From Astropecten irregularis (lineage: Eukaryota > Echinodermata > Asteroidea > Paxillosida > Astropectinidae), in NCBI GenBank assembly GCA_963971285.1, contig OZ020265.1, forward strand, positions 2,864,001-2,928,000: a stretch of DNA of 64,000 bases, read 5' to 3'. The translations under genes and the position numbers were made by a program. The notes beneath the pieces are model-generated. The model made no database searches. It saw only the letters and a program-made list of their open reading frames with translations, and was not told where the DNA came from. Of the stretch, positions 12,917 through 64,000 are shown one piece after another; position 1 is the first letter of the stretch; each line of letters opens with the position of its first letter.

Positions 12917-13346
12917 TAGGCACGTTCTCACGCACCAAAAAGCGCGACTATTTGGGTCGCACTCCAAATCGCGACCCAAATAGTCGCGCTTTTTGTCGTG
13001 TTCCCACAGCCAAAAAAGCGCAACCCAAATCGTACCGGTACGATTTCTATCAAACTGCCCGTGCGCAGTGAAGCGTGAAGTTGGCTTGCATCCTGTGCTA
13101 AACCCGCGGGCCCGCCTTGCATGATGGGATATAAAAAACCGGTATATTTTGGTGCACCTTTCACACAGCAAACAATCGCGACTATTTGCCAAAAAACGCA
13201 CTATTGGTGCGATTTGGAGCGCATTCCAAATCGCACTAATAGACGCGATTATTTGTGTCCCCACACAAATAAGCGCGACTATTTGGGTCGCGCTCCAAAT
13301 CGCGACCCAAATAGTCGCGCTTTTTTGGTGTGTGAGAACGTGCCTA
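12917..13346. mobile_element. foldback element of nested palindromes
   Basis: The ends taggcacgttctcacgcacc and ggtgtgtgagaacgtgccta are inverted. Each arm itself holds a perfect shorter palindrome in which gcgactatttgggtcgc faces its complement. The same motif recurs in degenerate form at 13166-13260. TA lies at both borders. It is non-coding: the open frames on both strands are by-products of the symmetry. Confidence 0.9.
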
Positions 13347-14286
13347 TGATGGGCGAATCATAACCACAAACTGCACCCCGTTATTGTGCATGTAGTGTCA
13401 GTTGACAGTCTTTTAATAACTTTTTGTTATCATAACATTTCACTTGAGTTCTTTGTACCGTATCTGAGCAAACAAATATTATTAAAAAAAAAATCATGCA
13501 ACATATAAAACTAACACACATATAATATGTGCAGATTTGTCATGTACGATGTATCGCGCGTCATTTAGCATGTGAAAACATCGCACATCGTAAAATATGC
13601 GCAGATATTTGTGAGTTTGTGATATATGGTGTATCAAACATCATAAACGTTCGATGTCCCTCCTTTGCCACGATTCTTTGACGTTTTGTGCATGATATGC
13701 ATAGTTAATTTAACGCAATGAATAATGCAATGTGCGCCTGTGTGTGTCATGTGTCATGGCGACCACCACATCCCGCACTGGGTACGAAACCACACTAAGT
13801 TTGCCAACACTTGCAAACTCTTGGGGCGCACAGTGGGTTTGTGGTTTTCATCGGATTGAACATATTATTACAGGCTTTCAAACTACATTGTTTCATCCCA
13901 ACTAGCACTCGCGTAGTCCCTATTTGACTCTTTGGATTCAAGAAAGCAATAACAAGTGTAACGCAGAGCCAGTGCATGATGATTCTGTAGAGAATGCACA
14001 ATAGTTATTTTATATGTTGACAATGGATCCCATTATCAAAAATCTTATGCTCACTCTTAATCACATGACAGAATTATATTTATTCAAATTGCATCGGGTA
14101 ACATTGAAAACAAATAAATTGTACTTTTCGTTTGTTTTCTTTTGTTTAGAAATTTGGAGGTCCGTCGGAAAAAAATGTTCCAACTATCGAGGCTATTATC
14201 GGTAGTGCGGCATTTCTTTCATTACACCTAATCCCATTTTGGTTAACCAAATTACACAAAAAAAGTTCAGTAACTCAGTCACTTAC

Positions 14287-14330
14287 CATGTGTATAATCA
14301 TTCATGACGTTATAACCTCGTCGTTTACAT
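14287..14330 (-). CDS. tentative exon 3
   Basis: A 44-bp stretch lies between an acceptor ttacctgtgagag and a strong donor CATG|GTAAGT. In the phase left by exon 2 it is open and encodes an Arg, one Cys, a KRR tribasic site and YNVMNDYTH. The acceptor is only fair. Confidence 0.3.
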
Positions 14331-17286
14331 CTCTCACAGGTAAGCCGAAGGTAAACATTTAAAATAACCTCGTATGCACGCCCTTTTAGCAATAGCACAC
14401 GTCATTCTACAATCGCTGTAAGCAAAACAATCAAACACAAAATGTACACCACACAATTCCAATTCATATACTTATGGTAGGCGTAATAAAGGGTGGTTTT
14501 ATTATTACTTCTCCTTCGAAGATAAAGCTTATAGAGAGAATTTTTTGTCCATGGAGGATTGGCTTCAATAGCAACTTTACAGACACTGAGAGCAAAGAAA
14601 TGCGTCCGATCCGATCCCTTACATTGTCATTGGCCAACGCGTTGCCTCTTTTTTCGCTGGTCTTCGCCAAATGTTCTTATTGACAAGAACTTTTCATTTA
14701 ATTGCTCTCTTCCAAAAGCTCAATGTTTATTAAATTGATATTCATGTCCAGGCTTTCTGGGCACTTTTGTCCTGCATATTATCGCTTTTACATGGGATGT
14801 TTATGAGCCTATTTAAAAAGCTGAGTAAAATACTATACTCACGGAAAAATGATGCGTTTCAAATTGTGCACAGTGCATGCACAAAGTTGGAGGACATGTG
14901 CTTATAGCCTATAGATCCCTTAATTCGGACTGTTATCAAACCTAAACGAAATCAAATAAATGGAGTAAATATCGATGTAGTTAGTGAAATGAACCTACCT
15001 TTCCACATTCACCATGTCCCTCTTCACATCTTCAAGTTCTGCATCCAAGTCTTCAAAATAAGTGTCGTCGATATCTTGTAAAAATGATAAACATGTAATA
15101 AACTACAGCGTATCATGGAGACATCATTGGTGTCATGCCAAAACAACGCTAATTATTTTGATTTGATTTGACGTGTGTCGTGGACGTCACATAATTATGC
15201 AAGGTTCATGCTAATTAGTGTCTGAGCTTAGCGGGCGTCATATTGATTACCAGGCGTGCCCGACTCTTCAGCTTGTAGTAGGAAGACGTGCCAAAGTCTT
15301 TATCAAAATAATATCCGTAAAAAAACACATTATGGCTATATCGACGACATTCATCATGTGAAATGCATTTTGTATTGTACAAGGGGCATATTAGCTACAA
15401 CCACTTGTGAGTTAGGCTATAAGCCTTCTGAAAGCAGAAACACGAAGGCCCAGTTTTGCGTTTTCAACATTCGTTCAACCCATTACCAATAATTGTACGC
15501 TGACTTTCCATCCAAGTTAACGGGACTAATATTCTTTTCATAAAGACCACATTAGTATTTTTGTCATTTCTCAGAATACTGACTCAGTCATCCACATCCA
15601 CTCCTTGGAGTTTATTCTACATGTATTATCATTTTGACTTGCATGCAGGCAACGAGCTGTTCTACTGCGCGGGATAAACGAGGAGAAGAGACTTGTTTTT
15701 GATGCATCGTGCATCGCATGCGCACGCATCGAATGTGTTCGGACTATTTGGCAGCGGACACTATTTGGCATGTACACGCATGTCAAAAAGTGTCCGGGCT
15801 TCAGTGCGCATGCCCCGCTGTAACTATTTTTGGCACGACACGTACGTACCGGTCAATGAGCTACATTTGCTTTCCTTGGAACAATCTCAAATCCCTGGCG
15901 AGTATACAGCACGTACGGGCTGGTTGTAAGATACACAAAGGCTAAGCAAACACACAAAGGCATCTACCCCACAGGTACGCCTTTACTATTGGGTAAAGAG
16001 GAGCAATATGTAACGAAACGTCTTGCCCAAGGACGCAAACATCACCTCTACACCATGGCTGGATTCGAACCCATAAAACGTAGGTTGACCTCCAGACCTT
16101 GAGTACGACACTTGTTGTGTAGCGACTGGAATAAGTCTACACTTTTGGTTTATGCCAAATGCGCATGCGCGCATGTTGTCAAGTTGAAAAAACGCTTTGG
16201 ATCCATGATGTTGATTTAACATGTTTGGCCAGTTTGGCCACAGTTCATAAAACAACGTGTGCTGCGTCCTTTATTTGAATTAATGAGTATTGAGAGTGAC
16301 CCGATGGACATAACAACACTTTAGACCACTAGGGGTCTGTTTGTTTATGACGAATCCTGCGGATCCGGATCCCATTTTAGCGTACCCTGCATAGGAGGTG
16401 GATCCTGTGCGTTAAACAATCAGGCCCTAAGCAACAGCACACTGCAGATCTTCTAGATATTTACACGCATAGACAATGCTGGATTTACCAGGAAAACGAT
16501 TCCCCTCAGAGTCAGTTTTTTCAAGTAGTTCACGGTGGGCAGATCGACCTCTACAGTCTGATTTGAAATATGAACCACAAAAATGTCATGGACGTTTGCA
16601 CATTGCAACCAATTTACGGTGTCATCATACATTTCGAGCCAGGACTTGCTTACAATGAATCTGCAACATCCTTCATCGTGGCTATACGATATTTCTATAT
16701 GCATTCAGACAGATTTCAACAAGTCTACTATTTCAAAACTGTTTCTACTGTTTCTTAAATTGGGGGAGTGTGAAGAATGAGTTCTCATCCACCCACCCCA
16801 TGCACCATCCCTAATTTCGCTGTACCTAAATGATTACAACTGCTGTCTGTTTGAAATAGGACCTTTACGAAATGACGCTTAAGGCTAAGCTTGATACTTA
16901 TTTTACTATCGCCATTTTCTGTCCCAAATGAAATGAATGGCTTGTGATACAACGCAAAGCTGTGGCATTTCTTGGGCTTCATCATGTTTCCCAATCCCTT
17001 TCCTTTCGCTTTGTGGGCCTTAAATGGCGGGAGCAAAATAATTCTTAAGCCTAACCTCAAGCGGTTTCGTGCCCATCGACTGGTAAACGTTTTGCTATTA
17101 TTTATGTACCTGGGTCCGGTGATGTTTGTTTGTTTGTTAAGTGAAGCTTTTCGGCGCTCTATAGTATAAAAATGCAACATTTCAAACGACAAAAAGAAGC
17201 TAAATCCAAATAGCCTTACCTGCCAGCGTGAATGCGACACGAGAGACGACGAGTAACACTGACAGTATGTTGCGAGTGCGAGCCAT
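14287..17286 (-). CDS. candidate small secreted-protein gene (partial model)
   Basis: No family is recognised. Exon 1 (17286-17220) encodes MARTRNILSVLLVVSRVAF then TLA: a basic start, a hydrophobic core and a small-residue end, which is a convincing secretory signal peptide. It ends at a G|GTAAGG donor in phase 1. Exon 2 (15074-14999) begins after a tttttacaag acceptor with the two bases that complete GAT, reads D-IDDTYFEDLDAELEDVKR then DMVNVE, and stops at AAAG|GTAGGT in phase 2. A possible exon 3 (14330-14287) completes an Arg codon and reads CKRRGYNVMNDYTH. The product would be a secreted acidic peptide with basic KR and KRR sites that could be cleaved. I cannot place the last exon. The join of exons 1 and 2 rests on phase, signals and composition only. 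Confidence 0.5.
14999..15074 (-). CDS. exon 2: acidic segment with dibasic site
   Basis: The 76-bp exon has a good pyrimidine-rich acceptor (tttatcatttttacaag) and a GTAGGT donor. In the phase set by exon 1 it encodes about 25 residues, nine of them Asp or Glu, with a KR pair near the middle. Confidence 0.5.
15871..16120 (-). mobile_element. SINE family D, copy 2
   Basis: It shares aagaggagcaatatgt and cttgcccaaggacgcaaaca with the copies at 6790-7085 and 53796-54095. The minus-strand B-box region is ggctggattcgaaccca. It lies in the intron between exons 1 and 2 of the candidate secreted-protein gene. Confidence 0.75.
16329..16432. mobile_element. short TIR MITE of about 104 bp
   Basis: The ends taggggtctgtttgttta and taaacaatcaggccctaa are imperfect inverted repeats about 17 bp long, around a GC-rich centre with paired ggatcc motifs. 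Confidence 0.65.
17220..17286 (-). CDS. exon 1: signal peptide
   Basis: Coding starts at the ATG at 17286-17284 and runs to a GTAAGG donor. Residues 2-5 are basic or polar and residues 7-14 are strongly hydrophobic, followed by a small-residue cleavage region. The start sits about 60 bp after a TATA-like box, which fits a short 5' leader. The composition is what a real secretory first exon would show, in contrast with overlapping frames nearby. Confidence 0.55.
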
Positions 17287-17342
17287 GGTGTAGATCTGGT
17301 AGACTCAGTGAGACGAAGGTACCAAGTCAGACCAAACCGCGC

Positions 17343-17352
17343 CCTTATAAGC
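17343..17352 (-). promoter_or_regulatory. TATA-like box of the candidate secreted-protein gene
   Basis: On the minus strand the sequence gcttataagggcg lies 58-66 bp before the ATG at 17286. A start site about 30 bp downstream would leave a leader of roughly 30 bases. Confidence 0.45.
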
Positions 17353-17989
17353 ATTATCCCGCTGTGACTCTAATCAAATGCGTGCGAGCATGTGGGAGTT
17401 TCGATTAGACTGAAGTGGGAATAATGATACTTCAGCTGGGGAAAATTAGGTCGACAAAGATGTTACATTTTCATGTATGACTGATAAATCTACCCTCACT
17501 TTTTGCCAGAATAGAAAAAAAATATCCCCAAAGAGCGAGTACTTGTCGATAGAAACTGGAGGACAGCGTACACCTCTTTGATGCCTTGAGTGGAAAAAAC
17601 CCAGGCAGCCTGGGATTCATACCAGCCCGGGCCATACCTGGAAAAGATCTGCACCCTGGTAGTCCGGCTTGTCCACACTCTAACATTTTGCCGAATTTTA
17701 GTTACATGTTTGGTCTTTCATTCAGTTTCCCAATAATTTATACGGATATGTTCATAGTTAACAACACCCCTGTACAAGACTTTAAGCTAATTCGGTTACA
17801 TTTCCACACAAAATGTAAGTTTGGCAACAACCAGAGTTTAAGTAAAATAAAATAAAAATGCCCTAAAATAAAAACGTGGATACCCATCACCTTGACAATA
17901 ACCTTAGTCGTTTGACCCAAATATAAATAACGTCATTTTAAACAATTTCGAAACAACATCTGCTTGATAGAACAGGGCTCTCTCCATAA

Positions 17990-20985
17990 GATTCAATTGA
18001 AATCTTGTTGGTATCTTTGTAGTCTGGTTCCCGGACCCAAAAAGATCCCGACTGTCAAATAATAGGTCCGGTATCGGCTACGTGTACAGGAGGGTCACGT
18101 GACCCAAAAAAGTCACTGAGTTTTGACTTTTTACGGAAAAATAAGAAGCATTACGAACTCGTTTTCGTCCATCTTCGGATAGTTACGTTGACTGTCGGCT
18201 ATTTCCGACAGGTCACGCGAGGTCATGTACGTAAGGGAAAGACAGGTCATGTAAATATTGTGGCGGCCGTTCCCGGTCAGCCAGCAGAGGGCGCTTGTCG
18301 ACGCCACCGCGGAAACGTTGGTGCGGCCCTAATTTGCTGGTGGATCGGGAAACCCCTCGCTGGGAGACGGCGCTTGTGTCTAGTTCTTGTATAACGTTGG
18401 GACGTCGTTTGGAAGGATTTTCTGCTGTGAAAGAGTGTGTTCATTTGGAGTCGGAAGTGATCATAACAGGAGGGGAAATTCTTGTTACACTGGTGGCAGC
18501 GGCGGGACGACTCCGAGTCGGAAACACAGAGAAAAGCAGGTAAATCTAGACTTGTTCTTTTGACTCACGTGATGGCATCAGACTCGCCGCACGGCGAGGA
18601 CATGCCCGGCACCGTAGAATACAGGTGCGGACGTTCGTGACAGTAGACGAATTGTGTTCTTTCTCTTGTGGGAAAGATTCAGGGGACACGGTCAACATGT
18701 TAGAGCCAGAAATAGTGGGAAGCGGGCGATTCCCCCGAGCCCTGTTAGTCCCGGCGTGTCTGTCAGGCACTGGGACCAGAGCGACGAGACCGGTAATTGT
18801 AAGGGCCAATTTGAAGGGTCGAAGTGTGGAAATGTGACACCTACTTCTGCTTAAATGGGGTCGGACGGGGAGGCTTGGCGTTACTCTTCAGAACCGCACA
18901 AACCTCCCTCTCATTACACACAAAACACAGAAGTGCGGTCTTACCCAGATCAATGCCAACGCATATACGACACTCACATTCCTCCGGCGGCTGCGTATCC
19001 CGCTTCAGACCGGTACCGCTGGGTTCACGCGCCCAACTCTGATATACAACCCCCAGCGGAGCAGAGACGGTGCCCACGGACCAATCAAGGTGAGAGGCTG
19101 CTCCACACCGGAGCGGAACAAGACGCGTATGGCTGCTCCGCACTGGAGCGGACCAACGTGAATTGCTCCGCACTGGAGCGGAGCAACGTGAATTGCTCCG
19201 CACGGGAGCGGAGCGGGACGCGTGGCTGCTCCGCACTGGAGCGGAGCAACGTGAAATGCTCCGCACTGCGGTGGAGCGCGGAGAGTGGTCCCACGCTACA
19301 CCAATCCATAGCGGAGAGAGGCTCCGCACGGGAGCGGAGCAAGACGCCAGGCTGCCTCGCGCTGGAGCGGGACAACGTGAATTGCTCCGCACGGGAACAA
19401 TGCAAGGTGAATGGCTGCTCCGCACGGGAGCGGAGCACGGTGAACGGCCCCGCGCTACACCTATCCATAAAGCGGAGACCGGCAATGCAGTCCACGCTAC
19501 CCAAGTCAACAGAGGAGAGAAGTTGTTCCAAGCTGCGAGAAAGGAACCAGGGCTCACAGACCCAAGCATGGACAAGGGAAATATTCTGGCGACTACTGGA
19601 CTTGGACAGTTGGGGACTCCTCCGGGGAGCCGGCGACCAATGATGCTCCCGGATAAGTTCGATGGCATTACTTCGTGGGCAGATTACCGGATCCATTTCG
19701 AGAGTGTGGCGAGAGTTAACCAGTGGGGGTGAGGCCGAGAAGGCGATGTTTTTGGCCTCCCATTTGAAAGGTTCTGCTCAGGAGGCCCTGGCTGATATGG
19801 CTCCGGAAGAACGGGACAAATACTCTTGCATCCTGGAGTGCTTCGAACAACGATTTGGCGTCACAGCCCAGATTCCGTTGCATCGGGCCCAGCTGTCGAT
19901 GCGCGTGAGGGGTCGAGAGGAGTCCATAAGCAATCTCGGACAGTCCATCCGGCGGTTGGTCTCCAAAAGCTACCCAAAGCTACCTATACAAGCCCGACAA
20001 GATCTGGCGTTGGAGGCTTTCCGCAATGCCCTAGGCGATGAGCAACTACAACGTCATCTGTTCTCCCGTAGCGCGACGACCTTGACGGAGGCGATCAGCC
20101 TTGCGGCCGAAATTGAGGCTTTCCTGGACTCCCAGGTACAAAGCAAGAAGGGGAAGCAGGGGGCACAAGATGTTCGGACAGTGGTAGAGACACCATCGCA
20201 TGGACCAGCGTCGACCAGCCACGATGCTGGATATGCTCGCAGGCCCGCTGGTCGGTCCATGGTGGAGTGTTATGGCTGCCACGAGCTCGGCCACTTTCGA
20301 CGGGAGTGTCCACACCGGATGCGGGGCGTTAACAACGAGCAGAAAAGAGGACCAAACGAGCCTAAAGGGACGCAGCGACTGCCCGGAGAAGGACCTCGTG
20401 AACAAGACAGCATGCTCGTGAAGACGTTAAAAGGGGAAAACTACATCTTTGGGAAGATTGCAGCAACACCTGTCTACTTTCTGCTAGATACCGGAGCCTC
20501 AGTGAGCTGAACAAACCGGAGAAGCCCGTCCTCCAGCCCCCTCCCTCGACCTTGAGACAGGCGGATGGAAGTCCCATGCAGGCCCGGGGAAAGGCTACAT
20601 TTGAACTCCACATCGGAGGTCCATCCTTGACCCAAACTTGCATTGTGGGTACAATAGAGCCAGACGTGATCTTGGGAATAGATTTCCTGTCGAAGTACCG
20701 TTGCCAGTGGAAGTGGGGAGACAACACAGTGCTCATCATTGGGGAGGCGCCTACTTCTATTGGTGAAGAGGAACCCCTCCCCTGTACTGTGACGAGAGGA
20801 GGGCGGAAAATCAATAAGCCCAGCCGTTATAGCTTCGCCATAACTAACACCAATTTTTCCCAATCTTCTCGTTTCACGATGAGCCGAGCAAGATGCAACA
20901 AGTGCCACAGGGAGTTTACCCGAGCCTCCAATCTGCGGAGACACGCCCGCACATCGTGCCCAGTCACCAGTGGTACCGATCTCTA
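17990..20985 (+). mobile_element. Ty3/Gypsy LTR retroelement fossil (leader, Gag, protease)
   Basis: A GC-rich fossil. The segment to about 18487 looks like a 5' LTR or leader, followed by ctggtggcagcggcggga, which has the look of a primer-binding region. A Gag follows at 19662-20510, with a capsid-like helical stretch and a CCHC zinc knuckle (CYGCHELGHFRREC) near 20265-20310. A retropepsin-type protease comes next: DTGAS near 20490 and the C-terminal ILGIDFLSKY near 20670. A C2HC-type finger-like segment follows at 20890-20960. Reverse transcriptase, integrase and the 3' LTR are not seen. The element is broken, with several breaks plus the truncation. Fairly long readable stretches suggest moderate rather than great age. 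Confidence 0.8.
19090..19460. repeat. 30-bp GC-rich tandem repeat within the Gypsy fossil
   Basis: Copies of a 30-base unit, roughly gctccgcactggagcggagc followed by aacgtgaatt, are arranged in tandem with variants. The unit is nearly its own reverse complement at ggagcggagc/gctccgc and its length is a multiple of three, so long frames stay open on both strands. I take those frames as a by-product of the repeat. Confidence 0.8.
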
Positions 20986-21594
20986 AAAATTGAAAAGAGT
21001 TTTGAAAATTTCAGGGAAACTGTATTAATCGAAGAATTTAAGAATAGTGTTCCTGTAGAAATCAGAACCTATTTAGATGAGCATAAAGTTATGCGTCTAA
21101 GCGAGGCAGCTAAAATGGCCGATGAGTATGAGCTGACTCATTTGTTTTCGAAGAATAACTTGGCACGACATAAGACTTGGGCTAAGAATAAAAAAGTCAT
21201 TTACCATAAGGGTGAAAGAAATAGAGGTCATAAGAATATCCCTAAGGATGATGACAGTAAAGTAGATGAAGCGCAGCAGGAGGTCTCAACTGACCATTCT
21301 GGAGCGATCATTTGCCATCATTGTCATAAAAAGGGCCATGTTAAATCTAAATGTTGGAGGTGGAAAAGAGACATGAAACTAGAACCTGGACAGTCAAAGC
21401 CGGTTGCCTTGGTCAGTACTAACATAACTTTTGAGAAATCTTTGTCAGTTTTGAAAGACACCAATGAAGTTTTAGTTAGGGTACCAGAGGTATATAGAGA
21501 TTTTGTTTCAGAGGGTTTGGTTTCCTTACATAATGGAGAGGGAGATAAACATTCCGTAACCATTTTACGAGACTTGAATATGTTCGGTGGTTAA
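20986..21594 (+). mobile_element. second Ty3/Gypsy fossil: Gag fragment
   Basis: Composition changes at about 20985 from GC-rich to AT-rich. The readable part encodes a Gag C-terminal region, with motifs such as SEAAKMADEYELTH and a CCHC knuckle CHHCHKKGHVKSKC. This differs from the Gag of the upstream fossil, so it comes from another lineage. Only this fragment is present; protease, polymerase and LTRs are absent. It abuts the first fossil, which could reflect insertion of one into the other followed by loss. Confidence 0.7.
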
Positions 21595-22760
21595 ATTTGA
21601 TTAGGTTTTTGAAAATGCATCCGAGTCTTAAAAATTATGTTCGATTTTTCAAAACATTAGGTTTCAAAACATGTTAGCTCCTCAAAAATTCATCCGATTC
21701 CAAGTAATGTGTTCCAACCTTTTTGACCCGATTTCTGCTTCGTAATAATAAGCACCAGAAAGTAATACATTCCAAGAATTTAATTCAGAATAAAATGTGT
21801 ATAGATTAATATGACATGGGTCAACAAGATCAGAATAATAATAAGAAGATAAATTAAGCAAAAGCATCGTTGTATCATAAGTATGGAGGCTGTTTGGGGA
21901 AGCCAGGGCTTATGGAACAGCCTCATTTGGACAGACATATGATGACAGCTAAATAGGCCCGTCGCACTTTGTAGCTATGATAGTGTTTCTTTCAAATGGT
22001 AGGCCTACCTTCACTTAGTTTTAGGCAAATGCAGTCTTGGGGTAAGTAGCAAATCCTCTCATCGTTTGACTTTCCGCAATTTTTTTAAGATTCAGACAAT
22101 TTTTATATCTAAAAACTGAAAGCAGTGGATTTTCAAAGTCACTGTGAATGGGCCTGCGCCATTACAAAGTAAAAACAAAATGCAAGTTTATTGTGGTATG
22201 TGGTGCGCAAAAAGTGTAGGCTACCCTGAATATGGGTGTACCGTTAAATATAGCTCCAAAACCAATATGCGCCAAGCTGATTATCATCAAATGTTTTAAA
22301 ATATGCAATTTTGGGTGTCGTGCAATTAATTTATATTGTGCAATTATGACGGGTTATCGGAACCTGGGAGTTCAGTGCGATCAGCCTGTTGTGAAGACTT
22401 GAGAAATGTTTGCTTATTTAAATGTGGCCCTACCGTAAATTGTTTTGAACGTGGTGGGTTGCTTCATAATGAAAACCGGCTGCAAGTTGGTTTGGGAACA
22501 TATTTTTGGGGTGTGTTTTTTTTATCTTGGGGCAATTAGCAAAAAATCTGATCGGTTACCTAACCAAAAATTGAAAAGAGTCATGTAGATGAGGGTCCAA
22601 ACTACGTTTCGCATTATTGCACCAAACACTGAGAGACTGGATGAGATATTTTGAACTGTGAAGTTGAGGTCCGGGGACATTAGTTTGGTACACCCATATT
22701 AAGTGCGGTCTAGAATAATAGCGCCACCATGCGTTAGACATTATTGATTGCCCCACAACA
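21595..22760. other. gene-free stretch upstream of POLR3B
   Basis: AT-rich sequence with no exon I can support. It separates the Gypsy fossils from the POLR3B promoter. Confidence 0.55.
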
Positions 22761-22771
22761 AACATGGCGGC
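22761..22771 (+). promoter_or_regulatory. YY1-type element at the POLR3B 5' end
   Basis: The sequence aacatggcggc matches the animal YY1 consensus AANATGGCGGC. It lies 121 bp before the start codon. In many housekeeping genes this element sits just downstream of the transcription start, which would put the start near 22740-22760. Its ATG opens a five-codon uORF (ATG GCG GCC CAC ATG TGA). Confidence 0.55.
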
Positions 22772-22891
22772 CCACATGTGACGATCGACCACGCAGAAAG
22801 ACTAAAGAGTAGCACAGCCAAAGTAGCATATAAACAACATGAGGATGTAGATATATGCCTGCCCTGCAACGAATAACTTGAGTCTTTCAAC

Positions 22892-64000
<41,109 letters not shown>

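Noticed and set aside
12914-13363. Protein-coding frames on both strands
   Set aside because: They are a by-product of a symmetric foldback element.
13795-14001. Cysteine-containing minus-strand frame (CSLKACNNMF ... CAPRVCKCW)
   Set aside because: The good acceptor ctctacag at its upstream end does not give this frame in the phase needed, and no family is recognised.
14620-14675. Alternative last exon TFGEDQRKKRQRVGQ of the secreted-protein gene
   Set aside because: It fits the phase after exon 2 and ends in a stop, but the acceptor caataag is weak. I cannot choose between it and the 14330 exon, so I do not call it.
16453-16704. Minus-strand frame of 83 codons as an exon of the secreted-protein gene
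   Set aside because: It has a plausible donor at 16488, but its end phase does not fit the exon at 15074 and its acceptor has no pyrimidine tract.
18841-19696. Four long overlapping open frames on both strands
   Set aside because: They arise from the 30-bp, nearly self-complementary repeat whose length is a multiple of three. They show no domain and lie in a retroelement fossil.

Overview
The window is eukaryotic nuclear DNA. It has a spliced gene with at least 25 short exons and GT-AG introns, very many short inverted-repeat elements, tRNA-derived SINE copies, a LINE tail and Ty3/Gypsy fossils. The element mix and the protein similarity suggest a marine invertebrate deuterostome (amphioxus, acorn worm or echinoderm). 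I cannot fix the species from sequence alone. The exon-edge minisatellites described below slightly favour amphioxus, where I recall a comparable class being described.

Layout. Positions 1-14 kb hold no gene I can support. They carry a 19-bp tandem repeat, nested MITEs, foldback elements, a hAT-like element with a perfect 8-bp target duplication, and SINE copies. At 17.35-14.29 kb on the minus strand there is a candidate small secreted-protein gene: a TATA box, a signal-peptide exon, an acidic exon in matching splice phase, and a tentative third exon. At about 18.0-21.6 kb lie two adjoining, broken Ty3/Gypsy fossils of different lineages. One has a GC-rich 30-bp repeat in its 5' part, a Gag and a protease; the other has only a Gag.

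From 22.89 kb to beyond 63.63 kb the plus strand carries the gene for RNA polymerase III subunit RPC2 (POLR3B). I could place the start codon and 25 exons, all in phase, giving 1093 codons plus two bases. Only about the last 40 residues, the C-terminal zinc-binding tail, fall outside the window. A YY1-type element lies just upstream of the first exon.

The outstanding feature is in the POLR3B introns. Four separate minisatellites (periods 55, 73, 40 and 53 bp; about 64, 36, 56 and 36 copies) each begin exactly on an exon edge. Their units consist of the end of the exon plus the splice site and a few bases of intron. Three multiply the 5' splice site (after exons 8, 11 and 23) and one multiplies the 3' splice site (before exon 17). 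The gene therefore carries tens of near-identical decoy splice sites at four junctions. None of the unit lengths is a multiple of three, so any use of a decoy would shift the frame by a unit. The arrays show higher-order repeats, and two of them contain later MITE insertions, which gives a relative order of events. Between the arrays the introns are filled with two related MITE families (A and B, about fourteen copies), foldbacks nested in other elements, SINEs, a hexanucleotide expansion that grew inside a MITE, and a small membrane-protein-like ORF with a diverged relative inside another intronic element.
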